From: Defluviitaleaceae bacterium | GTDB lineage: Bacteria > Bacillota > Clostridia > Lachnospirales > WQUN01 | Length of the DNA: 32,018 nt | Reading direction: 5' to 3' | Assembly: GCA_009785615.1 (NCBI GenBank) | Contig: WQVX01000019.1 | Location: forward strand, 1 to 32,018 | In this document: piece by piece, positions 23,410-31,376 of the stretch | How positions within the stretch are numbered: position 1 is the first letter of the stretch | Layout: each line of letters begins with the position of its first letter | Notes under the pieces: model-generated | The model's database searches: none | Seen by the model: only the letters and a program-made list of their open reading frames with translations | Told to the model about the DNA's origin: nothing | Program-made: the position numbers and the translations under genes

Positions 23410-25023
23410 GTGACGAAAACAACGAGGGTTGGTTGCCTATACCGTGTTTCCACTAAGAAGCAAGTAGAGGAAAATGACATACCCATGCAAAAAAACGCCT
23501 GTACTGCGTTTATTGAATCTATGCCAAGCTGGGTTTTGGCAAAGGAATATTACGAAAAAGGCGTTTCAGGGTATCATGTATCGGCAGAGCAAAGGTATGT
23601 TTTGCAGCAGGCTCGTTCTGATGCTGAAAATGGGCTGTTTGATGTTCTACTGGTTTTCATGTTTGACCGTTTAGGACGGCGCGAAGATGAAACCCCTTTT
23701 ATTGTTGAATGGTTTGTTGGACAAGGTATAGAAGTATGGAGTGTCAAGGAGGGACAGCAACGCTTCGATAACAGGGCTGATAAGCTGATAAACTACATTC
23801 GTTTCTGGCAATCAGGCGGCGAGAGTGAAAAAACCTCCATACGTGTTAAGGAAAAGCACAAGCAAATGGTTGAAGATGGGGTTTTTCGTGGCGGTACACC
23901 ACCATATGGTTATAAGTTAGTAGAATCCGAAAACAAGAACCAAAAGGGCTATAAGCTAAAAGAACTCGCTATTGATGAAAAAGAAAGCGAGGTTGTTAAA
24001 ACTATATTCAAACTTGTATGTGAAAATGGGTATGGAGGGCATAGAGTAGCCAAATACCTAAACGAAAGGGAAATCAAAACAAAAAGAGGTAACTACTGGA
24101 CAACTGATACCATTATGTCCTTGCTTAAAAACCCCATTTATAAAGGTTATTATGTGTCGGGCAAAAGACCGTCCACACGTGGAGAAAGTAAAAGAGTATC
24201 TTCTGATAATTGGGTTTACTCTAATGAACGACTTCCACACCTAATAATTGTTGATGAACAGATATGGAATAACGCAGAAGAAATTAGGGAATCAAGAAAA
24301 GTAAAAACCGGCAAATATCCAAGACAGACAAAAGGTCCATTACTCTTTGTTGGGTTGGCGAAATGTTCTGTATGCGGTGCAAATTTAGGTTCGAGATATG
24401 CGGTTAAAAAATGGACGAGAAAAAAAGACAACCAAGAAATTAAATTTTTGCAACCAAAATATATATGCTTTGGGCGTAGAGCAACCACTCCATGCACAGG
24501 ACAACGGACTTTTAGCCAAAAGAAAATTGACCCTGTTGTTATGGAGGAAGTGTATGCTTATCTGAATACCTTGCAAACGCTGGATTTATCGTCAAAAATA
24601 GATGCTATGCAAGGTAAGATTAAGCAGAATACAGAAAGCGACTTGCAAGATATAAGGAAACAAATCACCAAATCCGAAAAGGAACTGGAACTGCTTAACA
24701 ATGAAATCATCAAAACGCTAACGAATGAGAGCAGTTTCACAGCCGAGCAACTCTCCAAAATAATTAGCAAAAAAGAGGACGAGTTGGAACAGCTACAACA
24801 AGGCGAGGTAAAGCTATCCGAAGAACTCTCTATTAGCCTAAAGGAAGTAAACGCTTTTGTTGAACTACAGACGATGATACCAAACTGGCGGCAAGAGTTT
24901 GAAGCATCAGAAGTAGATGTACAAAAAATGTTGGTAGCAAAACTTATAGATTCTGTGGTTATTTCAAGCGACAGCATAGATGTTCATTTCAAATTTAATC
25001 TGTTTGACTTGGACCCGGCATAG
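23410..25023 (+). CDS. large serine recombinase 1
   Basis: 537 aa from the GTG at 23410 (GGAGG 9 nt upstream); the TTG at 23404 lies within the site and is less likely. The N-terminal catalytic domain has YRVSTKKQ with the nucleophilic Ser at about residue 14, VSGYHVSAEQR and FMFDRLGRREDE. Next is the recombinase domain (FRGGTPPYGYKL, TTDTIMSLLKNPIYKGYYVSG). Then come a zinc ribbon (CSVCGANLGSRY ... YICFG) and a long coiled coil (about 415-500). Such enzymes integrate or excise mobile elements by double-strand cleavage through a phosphoserine link. It forms a tandem pair with the next gene, 15 bp apart. Confidence 0.93.
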   Translation: MTKTTRVGCLYRVSTKKQVEENDIPMQKNACTAFIESMPSWVLAKEYYEKGVSGYHVSAEQRYVLQQARSDAENGLFDVLLVFMFDRLGRREDETPFIVEWFVGQGIEVWSVKEGQQRFDNRADKLINYIRFWQSGGESEKTSIRVKEKHKQMVEDGVFRGGTPPYGYKLVESENKNQKGYKLKELAIDEKESEVVKTIFKLVCENGYGGHRVAKYLNEREIKTKRGNYWTTDTIMSLLKNPIYKGYYVSGKRPSTRGESKRVSSDNWVYSNERLPHLIIVDEQIWNNAEEIRESRKVKTGKYPRQTKGPLLFVGLAKCSVCGANLGSRYAVKKWTRKKDNQEIKFLQPKYICFGRRATTPCTGQRTFSQKKIDPVVMEEVYAYLNTLQTLDLSSKIDAMQGKIKQNTESDLQDIRKQITKSEKELELLNNEIIKTLTNESSFTAEQLSKIISKKEDELEQLQQGEVKLSEELSISLKEVNAFVELQTMIPNWRQEFEASEVDVQKMLVAKLIDSVVISSDSIDVHFKFNLFDLDPA

Positions 25024-25038
25024 AATGGGGTGCATCAT

Positions 25039-26943
25039 GTGAAAACTAAGAGAGTTGTTTGTCTATATCGTGTAAGCACGAAAACACAGCTAACCAATGA
25101 TGATATTCCCATGCAGATAAAAGCCTGTGCCGACTTTATAAAAAAACAACGGACTTGGAAACTGGAAAAGGAGTACACAGAAAAAGGCGTGTCGGGCTAT
25201 CATAAATCAGCTAAAGAGCGTGATGTATTAGTACAGCTTCAAAAAGATGCCGTTGCCGGGTTGTTTGATGTTCTTCTTGTTTTCATGTTTGACCGTTTGG
25301 GTAGGCGTGAGGACGAAACCCCATTTGTGGTTGAGTGGCTCGTAAGTCAAGGCATTGAAGTATGGAGCGTTAGCGAAGGACAGCAAACCTTTGATGACCA
25401 TACCGACAAGCTAATAAACTATATACACTACTGGCAATCAAGTGGTGAAAGTGAACACACCTCTATACGTGTTGCCGAAAAACATAATCAATTAGTCGTG
25501 GACGGCAAATTTCGTGGAGGATGTGCGCCATATGGCTATAGGTTAGAATATTCGGGCGAGTACAACCGAAAAGGCTATGAGCGTAAGAAACTCGTTATAC
25601 ATGAGCTGGAAGCAACGGTTGTTAGAAGAGTTTTTGAATTATCCTCCGACATAAACATGGGCAGTTATCGAGTGGCGCAAATTCTAAATGACGAAGGATT
25701 GACTACCCAACGAGGTAAAAAATGGACTGTACAAACAATCTTACGAATGTTAAGGAATCCTGTATACAAGGGTGACTATGTTGCAGGAAAGGTAAGAAGA
25801 AAACGTGGCAAGCCCGTTACATCCAAAAAAGAAACTTGGGTACATTCAAGAGAGCTTGTAAAGGAATTGACGGTCGTAGACGTTGCCTTGTGGGAACAAG
25901 TAAATGCGAATATAAGCCAACGTGACACAAGAGCGGGCGCAACCCCACATGATAAAAGCGGATTCTTATTGACCAACGTTGCGTATTGCAGTTATTGCAA
26001 AGCAAAAATGCACCCAAGAATCAGCCGCTCGAAGCGACAACTTAAAGGAACAGGCGAAATAGCCGTTTACAGTTCAAAATACTATTTTTGCCCCAAGAAA
26101 GCACGGCAAGGTGACTGCGATGGTTATGTACAGCACGGCATCAAGAGAATTGAAGCCGCCTTGTTGGATGAAATATATGCATACTTGGATAGTATCAAGG
26201 CTATGGATATATCACGCACGATTATGAACCGCAAGGCTAAACTTCTAAAAGGGCAATCCGAAACAATAAAGCCTATGCTACAAAAAATAGCCACTCTAAA
26301 AAAAGAAGTAGCTAGACTCGAAGAAGAAATTTTGAAATGCCTAGCTGGTGAATCGGCATTTACGCAAAAACAACTATCAGAAGCCATGAGCGATAAAGTA
26401 AGCGAGTTGTCTGCAATGGAGCATGAGGTCAAAACCGAAAAAGAAAAGACAGCAGTAGCTATCAATCGCTTAGACGAATTAACTGTTTTCAGAAAGTTGG
26501 TTGTATCGTGGAAAAAGGAATTTTCACGAGCCAATACCGAAACGCAAAGTGCTTTAATCAGTATGGTCATAGACCATGTACATATCGCCCGTGATTCGGT
26601 CGATATTAAATTCAAATACAACCACCATGATATAGAAGATATTTATGGTGGCAAAATTATAAGGCAAGGGGGTGCACCACCCGCTTGTCCAATCGGAAGT
26701 TCTTGCGATGGATGCTGGGGCGATCGTTGTGAAAGAGGTATTGGCAGTCCTCCGCTTGGTGGTAATAGAGGCGGGGATTGCTGTGGACGCCGTGGCTGGG
26801 GATGGAACCCTGCTTGGCGTGGAAGCAGTTGTGGTTGCGGCTGGGGATCAAATCGTTGGGGTTGGGGCGGTTATAACTGGCTTGGCTCTGTAGCGGAAAT
26901 ACCGGTTAGCAAAATTGTTAACTTTACCCATAATACAATCTAA
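25039..26943 (+). CDS. large serine recombinase 2 with Gly/Trp/Cys-rich tail
   Basis: 634 aa from the GTG at 25039 (GGGG 8 nt upstream); this start mirrors the first recombinase, and GTG 25030 is the alternative. It is a paralogue of recombinase 1 along its catalytic domain (YRVSTKTQ, VSGYHKSAKER, FMFDRLGRREDE), recombinase domain (FRGGCAPYGYRL, TVQTILRMLRNPVYKGDYVAG), zinc ribbon (CSYCKAKM ... YFCPKKARQGDCDG) and coiled coil. The usual end is near IKFKYNHHDIEDI. After it comes a unique tail of about 90 residues rich in Gly, Trp and Cys (RGWGWNPAWRGSSCGCGWG). The tail looks like a fusion with an unrelated reading frame. It probably works with recombinase 1, perhaps as a heteromer. Confidence 0.92.
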   Translation: MKTKRVVCLYRVSTKTQLTNDDIPMQIKACADFIKKQRTWKLEKEYTEKGVSGYHKSAKERDVLVQLQKDAVAGLFDVLLVFMFDRLGRREDETPFVVEWLVSQGIEVWSVSEGQQTFDDHTDKLINYIHYWQSSGESEHTSIRVAEKHNQLVVDGKFRGGCAPYGYRLEYSGEYNRKGYERKKLVIHELEATVVRRVFELSSDINMGSYRVAQILNDEGLTTQRGKKWTVQTILRMLRNPVYKGDYVAGKVRRKRGKPVTSKKETWVHSRELVKELTVVDVALWEQVNANISQRDTRAGATPHDKSGFLLTNVAYCSYCKAKMHPRISRSKRQLKGTGEIAVYSSKYYFCPKKARQGDCDGYVQHGIKRIEAALLDEIYAYLDSIKAMDISRTIMNRKAKLLKGQSETIKPMLQKIATLKKEVARLEEEILKCLAGESAFTQKQLSEAMSDKVSELSAMEHEVKTEKEKTAVAINRLDELTVFRKLVVSWKKEFSRANTETQSALISMVIDHVHIARDSVDIKFKYNHHDIEDIYGGKIIRQGGAPPACPIGSSCDGCWGDRCERGIGSPPLGGNRGGDCCGRRGWGWNPAWRGSSCGCGWGSNRWGWGGYNWLGSVAEIPVSKIVNFTHNTI

Positions 26944-26973
26944 AAATGAAATTAGAAGTACAATAAATTAAAA

Positions 26974-27036
26974 ATAGACGAGGCTGTTATAAAATCAAAA
27001 CCTAATGTTTTGTTCTTTTAGAGCAGCCCCGTCTAA
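26974..27036. terminator. terminator between recombinase 2 and oxidoreductase
   Basis: TAGACGAGGCTG (26975-26986) pairs with CAGCCCCGTCTA (27024-27035) with one A-C mismatch and a long loop. A-rich and T-rich flanks allow function in both directions, as suits two convergent genes. Confidence 0.6.
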
Positions 27037-27049
27037 AATTTGTTCATTT

Positions 27050-28480
27050 TCACTTGCTAAAAATATTTCTTGCAACATGAACACCGGCGGCTCCTGCTTG
27101 AGCCAATCCACGTGTTACTCCTGCACCATCTCCTGCGCAATATAAACCACTTATGGCAGTTTGAAGGTTGCTATCTAAATTTGGTCTTGCAGAATAAAAT
27201 TTTGCTTCCACACCGTAAAATAGTGTGCTATCTGATGCAAAGCCGGGTGTTACTACATCTAAAGCATATGTCATCTCTACAATGCTTTTTAGGGTATTGT
27301 ATGGCAACACCAAACCCAAATCGCCCGGCATAGCTTCTTTAAGGGTTGGTTCTAAAAAACCTTCCCGGATGCGTTTTTCTGTAGAGCGGCGTCCGCGAAT
27401 AAGGTCACCAAATCTCTGAATGATAACCCCTCCGTTAGAGAGGTCATTAGCACGTTTACATATCTCCCTGGCATACTCGTTAGGTTTGTTAAAAGGACTG
27501 GTAAATTTATGTGAAACTAACAATGCAAAATTTGTATTTCTTGAACCATATTGAGGATCAAAAAAGGCATGTCCATTAGCTGCCATTACACCGGAATGAT
27601 TTTCTACAACTACATGCCCTGATGGATTAGCGCAAAAAGTTCGTACTGCCATTCCTGTAGAAGAATTGAAAATAAGTTTGGCTTCATATAAATGACGATT
27701 AATATCTTGCATCACTACATCAGATACTTCTGCACGTACGCCAATATCTACTTGATTGCAAGCCATAGGAATTTTACGCTTGGAAAGAATATCAGCAAGC
27801 CAAGCAGAGCCGTCTCGACCCGGAGCAATTAAAATATTTTTTGCTTCAAGAGTGTAGCCATCAGCAGTAATAACACCTGTCGCTTTTTGTATACCGGAAG
27901 AATCTTGGCTTGATGTAAGAATATCGGTTACTTCTATGGCAAAGCGCATCTCTATTTTATCTTGCAAAAAATCAAAAATTGACTGCATAACTTTTAGGTT
28001 TATTTCTGTACCTAAATGGCGGACTTTGGCGCGCAGCAATTTCATTCCGGCACCATATACTTTTTGTTCAATAAGGCGCACTTCCTCAGTATCAGGGTCT
28101 GTAATTTGGTTCGGGGCACCATGAGATAAGTTAATAGAGTCTACATAATTTATAAGTTTTAGTAGCTTTGAATGCGGCATATACTCACCAAGCCATCCGC
28201 CAAATTCTGTTGTTATATTAAATTTGCCATCAGAATAAGCACCGGCACCACCAAAACCGGATGTAATGGAGCAGGCGGGAAGGCATCCGGCGGGTAGCTT
28301 GTCTCCTTTGGATGTAGGGCAAAATTTGATTTTACCTTGTAAAATTGGACATTTTCGGGCATAAATATCTTGCCCGCGTTCTAAAAGGAGAACCTTGGCA
28401 TCGGGCGCAAGCTTCATAGCCTCATAAGCGGCAAAAATACCTGCCGGCCCGGCACCTACAATAATAAAGTCATAAATCAT
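27050..28480 (-). CDS. FAD-dependent oxidoreductase (COG2509-like)
   Basis: 476 aa. The N-terminal dinucleotide-binding motif VGAGPAGIFAAYEA starts at residue 8 and is followed by LLLERGQD. A central Cys-containing stretch (PILQGKIKFCP, LPAGCLPACSITSGFGGAGA) and SDGKFNITTEFGG are typical of the uncharacterised FAD-dependent dehydrogenases related to COG2509. Near the C-terminus GLYCAGDGAGVTRGLAQAGA is the second FAD motif. Substrate and electron partner are unknown. The ATG at 28480 has AGGAGTG upstream. It appears monocistronic, between a recombinase terminator and a surface-protein fragment. Confidence 0.88.
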   Translation of the reverse strand: MIYDFIIVGAGPAGIFAAYEAMKLAPDAKVLLLERGQDIYARKCPILQGKIKFCPTSKGDKLPAGCLPACSITSGFGGAGAYSDGKFNITTEFGGWLGEYMPHSKLLKLINYVDSINLSHGAPNQITDPDTEEVRLIEQKVYGAGMKLLRAKVRHLGTEINLKVMQSIFDFLQDKIEMRFAIEVTDILTSSQDSSGIQKATGVITADGYTLEAKNILIAPGRDGSAWLADILSKRKIPMACNQVDIGVRAEVSDVVMQDINRHLYEAKLIFNSSTGMAVRTFCANPSGHVVVENHSGVMAANGHAFFDPQYGSRNTNFALLVSHKFTSPFNKPNEYAREICKRANDLSNGGVIIQRFGDLIRGRRSTEKRIREGFLEPTLKEAMPGDLGLVLPYNTLKSIVEMTYALDVVTPGFASDSTLFYGVEAKFYSARPNLDSNLQTAISGLYCAGDGAGVTRGLAQAGAAGVHVARNIFSK

Positions 28481-28533
28481 TTATATTTTCACTCCTAACG
28501 AATGTTATCATAGGTGAAATATACCACAATTAG

Positions 28534-28971
28534 TTAAAAATCACCACCACCCGCTGAGCCCATTGGCACATTGAATAGTTCACCAACCGCATATCGCAGC
28601 CTTTCGCCTGTTCTGTCATCCATGAAATAGCGGGCGATTTCAAACTGTACCCCAGCTAAAGGCTCTTGGGTTACACCGTCTATTTTTCGGATGGCATAAT
28701 CCGGGTAACGGTAATTCCGTACAGTTACAATGTACTCATTATCTACGCCAACAGCGAACACAACAGGGTCAGCGGCTTCATAACCGGGCAATGGGCGGGT
28801 TTCGGTAATTACCCATGTATTAGCCGGGAGATTAGCAAGACGAATCATACCGGCCGCATCTGTAGTAAACTCGAAGCTGTTATTAGCAGCGTTCTGCAAT
28901 TGGTCGCCAGCAAGTGTCGAAACTTCCAAGACAATTACAATGCACGATATTGTCATTGGTCTTGTTATCAA
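28534..28971 (-). pseudogene. SpaA/Cna-B-type surface protein fragment
   Basis: Up to 145 codons. From about residue 30 the sequence reads as prealbumin-like (SpaA/Cna-B) repeats of Gram-positive pilins and adhesins: FEFTTDAAGMIRLANLPANT, WVITETRPLPGYEAADP, then YAIRKIDGVTQEPLAGVQF starting a second repeat. There is no signal peptide, LPXTG or membrane anchor; the first about 30 residues show no homology and no ribosome-binding site is clear. It is therefore most likely a leftover internal piece of a larger gene, next to the tRNA-fragment boundary. Confidence 0.65.
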
Positions 28972-29094
28972 TATTTTAGAATTTGGACTTTGTATTGATA
29001 CTCTTGCTTCACATTTTTAGCACATGACCAAAGACAGTACACTTAAAAACAAAAAACCAGCAAATCATTAGATTCACTGGCTTTCCAGTAAGTA

Positions 29095-29147
29095 CGGAGG
29101 GTAAGGGATTCGAACCCTTGCGACGTTTCCGTCAAACGGTTTTCAAG
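29095..29147 (-). other. 3' fragment of tRNA-Ser(UGA), likely attachment site
   Basis: On the minus strand the sequence runs from the anticodon loop CTTGAAA (anticodon TGA at 29145-29143) through ACCGTTT, a class II variable arm GACG/CGTC with a GAAA loop (29133-29122), the T-arm AAGGG-TTCGAAT-CCCTT, and the acceptor end ACCCTCC plus G at 29095. The 5' half is absent: no matching GGAGGGT and no D-arm precede it, and the 5' strand of the anticodon stem does not pair. A 3' tRNA fragment of this kind is the classic att left by tRNA-targeting integrative elements. The element should lie at higher coordinates. Confidence 0.75.
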
Positions 29148-29199
29148 TTTTCTTCCCTCAGTGGAAGTTAGCTGAATCAGTTGGAAGATATAGTACGTT

Positions 29200-29247
29200 A
29201 AAGACGGCGAAAAGTCAAGGAAACACTGACTTTTCGCCGTCTTTTTT
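29200..29247 (+). terminator. strong 18-bp intrinsic terminator
   Basis: AAAGACGGCGAAAAGTCA (29200-29217) pairs perfectly with TGACTTTTCGCCGTCTTT (29227-29244), loop of 9 nt, running into T6 on the plus strand. No plus-strand gene lies to its left in the window, so it may insulate the element or end a transcript crossing the att junction in the circular form. Confidence 0.85.
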
Positions 29248-29483
29248 GCGTTTGAGCAGTAACCATGCGGGTTTGCGGGAAACGGCGATTTAGCAAAAAT
29301 TTTTGCACGTTGGGCAAACATCAGACAAACATTGTCCACTCAATCAAACACATTTATTGTGCGGCACAACGGCATTTGGATTTTCGGCTTCTCGGAAATC
29401 GGGCAAACATTTTTATAGTTTTCAAATTCGTACAGATTAGCGTCTACCTACTATTGACAAATATTCCAAACATGGAGGACGCT

Positions 29484-29774
29484 ATGAATCAAGTAAAGCA
29501 AGGAAAGTATGAATCGTTACGAGAACAGTACCCGCCGCACATCAGCCTTGACCAGCTACACAGAATATGCGGGATAGCAAAACGGAGTGCGAAATATCTC
29601 GTTGAACATGGAATTATTCCCGCCCAAGACACGGGCAGGCAGACATGGCGGTATAAAATCGCCCTTGATGATGTCATTATTTATCTTCGCCGCCGTGAAC
29701 AAGTTGGCAGTATGATACCCTCGCGGGGTAGTATCTTCCCGCAAGAATCCTACTCGCAAAATGAGTACCCGTAA
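29484..29774 (+). CDS. HTH-type DNA-binding protein 1
   Basis: 96 aa from ATG 29484, chosen for the GGAGG 5 nt upstream (29474-29478). The core YPPHISLDQLHRICGIAKRS followed by AKYLVEHGIIP and WRYKIALDDVIIYLRRRE looks like an excisionase/MerR-like winged HTH with a recognition helix and a C-terminal site for a hairpin-type wing. It is the first gene of a tight plus-strand cluster (overlapping the next by 14 bp) leading into parA. It is probably a regulator or excisionase-type accessory of the element; the family is inferred from pattern only. Confidence 0.65.
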   Translation: MNQVKQGKYESLREQYPPHISLDQLHRICGIAKRSAKYLVEHGIIPAQDTGRQTWRYKIALDDVIIYLRRREQVGSMIPSRGSIFPQESYSQNEYP

Positions 29775-30090
29775 ATGCTTCGCACAAATGGTACTACCAG
29801 GGCATGAATCGGATATTGCTGAGTATTTTAACTTCATTTATGCGGAGTATGATGATTTGCTGACTACCGTTGATGTCGTTGAAATGACAGGGCTTGAAAA
29901 AAGCACGGTATTGAAATTGCTGAAAGCCGGGGCTATCAAGTCAATAACGACCAACCCGAAGTATCTCATACCCAAACCATACCTATTAGAATTTGTCATA
30001 ACGCCACGGTTTATCAATTATCGGACAAACTCAGAGCAATTCAAAAAAATATTAGGGGGTTTTGAGATATGGACAAATGCAAAATCATAA
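29761..30090 (+). CDS. HTH-type DNA-binding protein 2
   Basis: 109 aa from ATG 29761; ATG 29788 is an alternative. The central part LLTTVDVVEMTGLEKSTVLK / LLKAGAIKSITTNPKYLIPK is a clear excisionase-like helix-turn-helix followed by a short beta-wing, the pattern that binds DNA next to attachment or partition sites. It overlaps gene 1 by 14 bp and parA by 22 bp, so the three are translationally coupled. Its likely role is control of the element or excision; not proven. Confidence 0.68.
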   Translation: MSTRKCFAQMVLPGHESDIAEYFNFIYAEYDDLLTTVDVVEMTGLEKSTVLKLLKAGAIKSITTNPKYLIPKPYLLEFVITPRFINYRTNSEQFKKILGGFEIWTNAKS

Positions 30091-30860
30091 CCGTTGCCAA
30101 TCAAAAAGGCGGCACAGGTAAGACAACCACCGCCTGTAACCTGGGCTATGCCTTGGCAGAACAAGGCTACAAGGTGCTTCTTGTGGATTTTGACCCACAA
30201 TCTAACTTGTCTATGAGCTTTGGGATTGAACGTCCCAACGAATTAACGCTATCCATGCACAATCTACTGGCGATGGTAATGGACGGTGAAACTCTACCAG
30301 AGAAGGCTTACTATATCATGCACGGCTCAAAGGTGGATATTATCCCCTGCAACATAAACCTTTCCGTCACGGAAATAAATTTACGTGACGAATTAGGCGG
30401 GGAGCATACGCTATCAGAACTACTTGAACCATTGCGGAGTGACTACCATTTTATAATCGTAGACACCAATCCATACCTTGGGTTACTCACTATCAATGCT
30501 TTGGCTGCTTGTGATGAAGTCATTATACCTGTAAGCCCACAATTATGGTCAGCTACGGGCTTAACGGATTTGCTACAAACTATTTTCAAGGTTAAACGCA
30601 AAATTAATTCACGGATAACGATTGCGGGGATTGTGCTAACCATATGTGACGAGCGTACAAGGTTGTTCCGTGAAGCAAAGAAACTTCTGGATGATTTTTG
30701 TGGTGATAGAATCAAGATGTTCAAAGCTCGCATCCCCAATACGGTAAAAGTCGGGGAAGCAAACTACGCAAGCCGTAGCATTTTGGAATATTCGGCAGAC
30801 AGTAAGGCGGCACTTGCCTACAAAAACTTTGCACTGGAGGTAAGCAGTCATGCCAAATAA
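30069..30860 (+). CDS. parA: ParA/Soj-family partition ATPase
   Basis: 263 aa, typical for plasmid/ICE ParA. The deviant Walker A KGGTGKTT is at residues 13-20. The second motif VDFDPQSNLS follows, then the Walker B-like FIIVDTNPYLG, where most homologues have DxPPxLG, and PVSPQLWSATGL. ParA binds DNA non-specifically in its ATP form and, together with ParB on parS, segregates low-copy replicons or ICEs. The start has a GGGGG site, and it overlaps both neighbours (HTH 2 by 22 bp, parB by 11 bp). The unit marks the right-hand element as plasmid/ICE-derived. Confidence 0.93.
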   Translation: MDKCKIITVANQKGGTGKTTTACNLGYALAEQGYKVLLVDFDPQSNLSMSFGIERPNELTLSMHNLLAMVMDGETLPEKAYYIMHGSKVDIIPCNINLSVTEINLRDELGGEHTLSELLEPLRSDYHFIIVDTNPYLGLLTINALAACDEVIIPVSPQLWSATGLTDLLQTIFKVKRKINSRITIAGIVLTICDERTRLFREAKKLLDDFCGDRIKMFKARIPNTVKVGEANYASRSILEYSADSKAALAYKNFALEVSSHAK

Positions 30861-31371
30861 CAAGAACATAGCCAAACCACGGCTACAAAATCTTGACGAT
30901 TTATTTCAGCTTAATGATGGCGTAAACCCATTGGAACAGACTATGCCGATAATGCAGACCCAGCCCGCAAATAAACGTGCCGTAACTTCTGTTGCTGTTG
31001 AACAGCTAACCCCGTTCAAAGACCATCCATTCCACTTATACGCTGGAGAACGCTTAGATGATATGGTTGCAAGCATTAAGGCAAATGGCGTACTTGTGCC
31101 GATTATCGTTCGCAAGGTGGGTAGCATTTTAGAAATATTGTCCGGGCATAACCGAGTAGAAGCCGCCAAACTGACAGAACTCACGGAAGTACCTGCTTTA
31201 GTGTTTGAGGATATTTCTGATGAGGACGCAATGGTATATGTGGTTGAAACTAACCTTATACAGCGTTCATTTAAAACCAAGATTAAACAGCTTTTGGTTA
31301 TGACAAAGGGCGTAGCGTTTGATTATAAAATCAGACACTACGCCCTTTGCAATATCCAAAAACAATATTGA
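30850..31371 (+). pseudogene. parB: ParB N-terminal part, truncated
   Basis: 173 aa instead of about 280-300. The N-terminal ParB/CTP-binding domain is intact: GERLDDMVASIKANGVLVPI, LSGHNRVEAAKLTELTEVPA, then VVETNLIQRSF. Directly after RSF the sequence diverges (KTKIKQLLVMTKG) through a hairpin and stops at 31371. The central HTH and C-terminal dimerisation domains are missing. An Rpn-family gene on the opposite strand starts at once, so an insertion or rearrangement near 31275 probably cut parB. The rest may lie beyond the window. It overlaps parA by 11 bp. Confidence 0.8.
31305..31348. terminator. hairpin at the parB/Rpn junction
   Basis: AAAGGGCGTAG (31305-31315) pairs with CTACGCCCTTT (31338-31348), extended by GT/AC past one mismatch. 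A second small stem CAATAT/ATATTG follows at 31350-31370. The pair lies exactly where ParB homology stops and the Rpn gene ends, so it may be the Rpn terminator (weak T-tail) or the end of an inserted unit. Confidence 0.5.
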
Positions 31372-31376
31372 TAAGT

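Larger units (their letters stand above)
28972..29483. other. boundary region with tRNA fragment, terminator and leader
   Basis: 512 bp without a full gene. It holds the tRNA-Ser 3' fragment (29095-29147), a very strong hairpin terminator (29200-29247) and about 235 bp of leader before the first HTH-type gene. That leader includes two GGGCAAACAT copies (about 29314-29323 and 29401-29410) and a TTGACA close to the start codon. The 87-bp direct spacing of GGGCAAACAT could reflect regulatory sites, but nothing confirms it. Confidence 0.5.

Noticed and set aside
24558-24977. 139-aa Ser-rich minus-strand frame
   Set aside because: Antisense shadow of the recombinase coiled-coil region.
29095-29170. 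Complete tRNA-Ser gene
   Set aside because: The 3' part is convincing, but there is no 5' acceptor strand, no D-arm, and the anticodon stem does not close.
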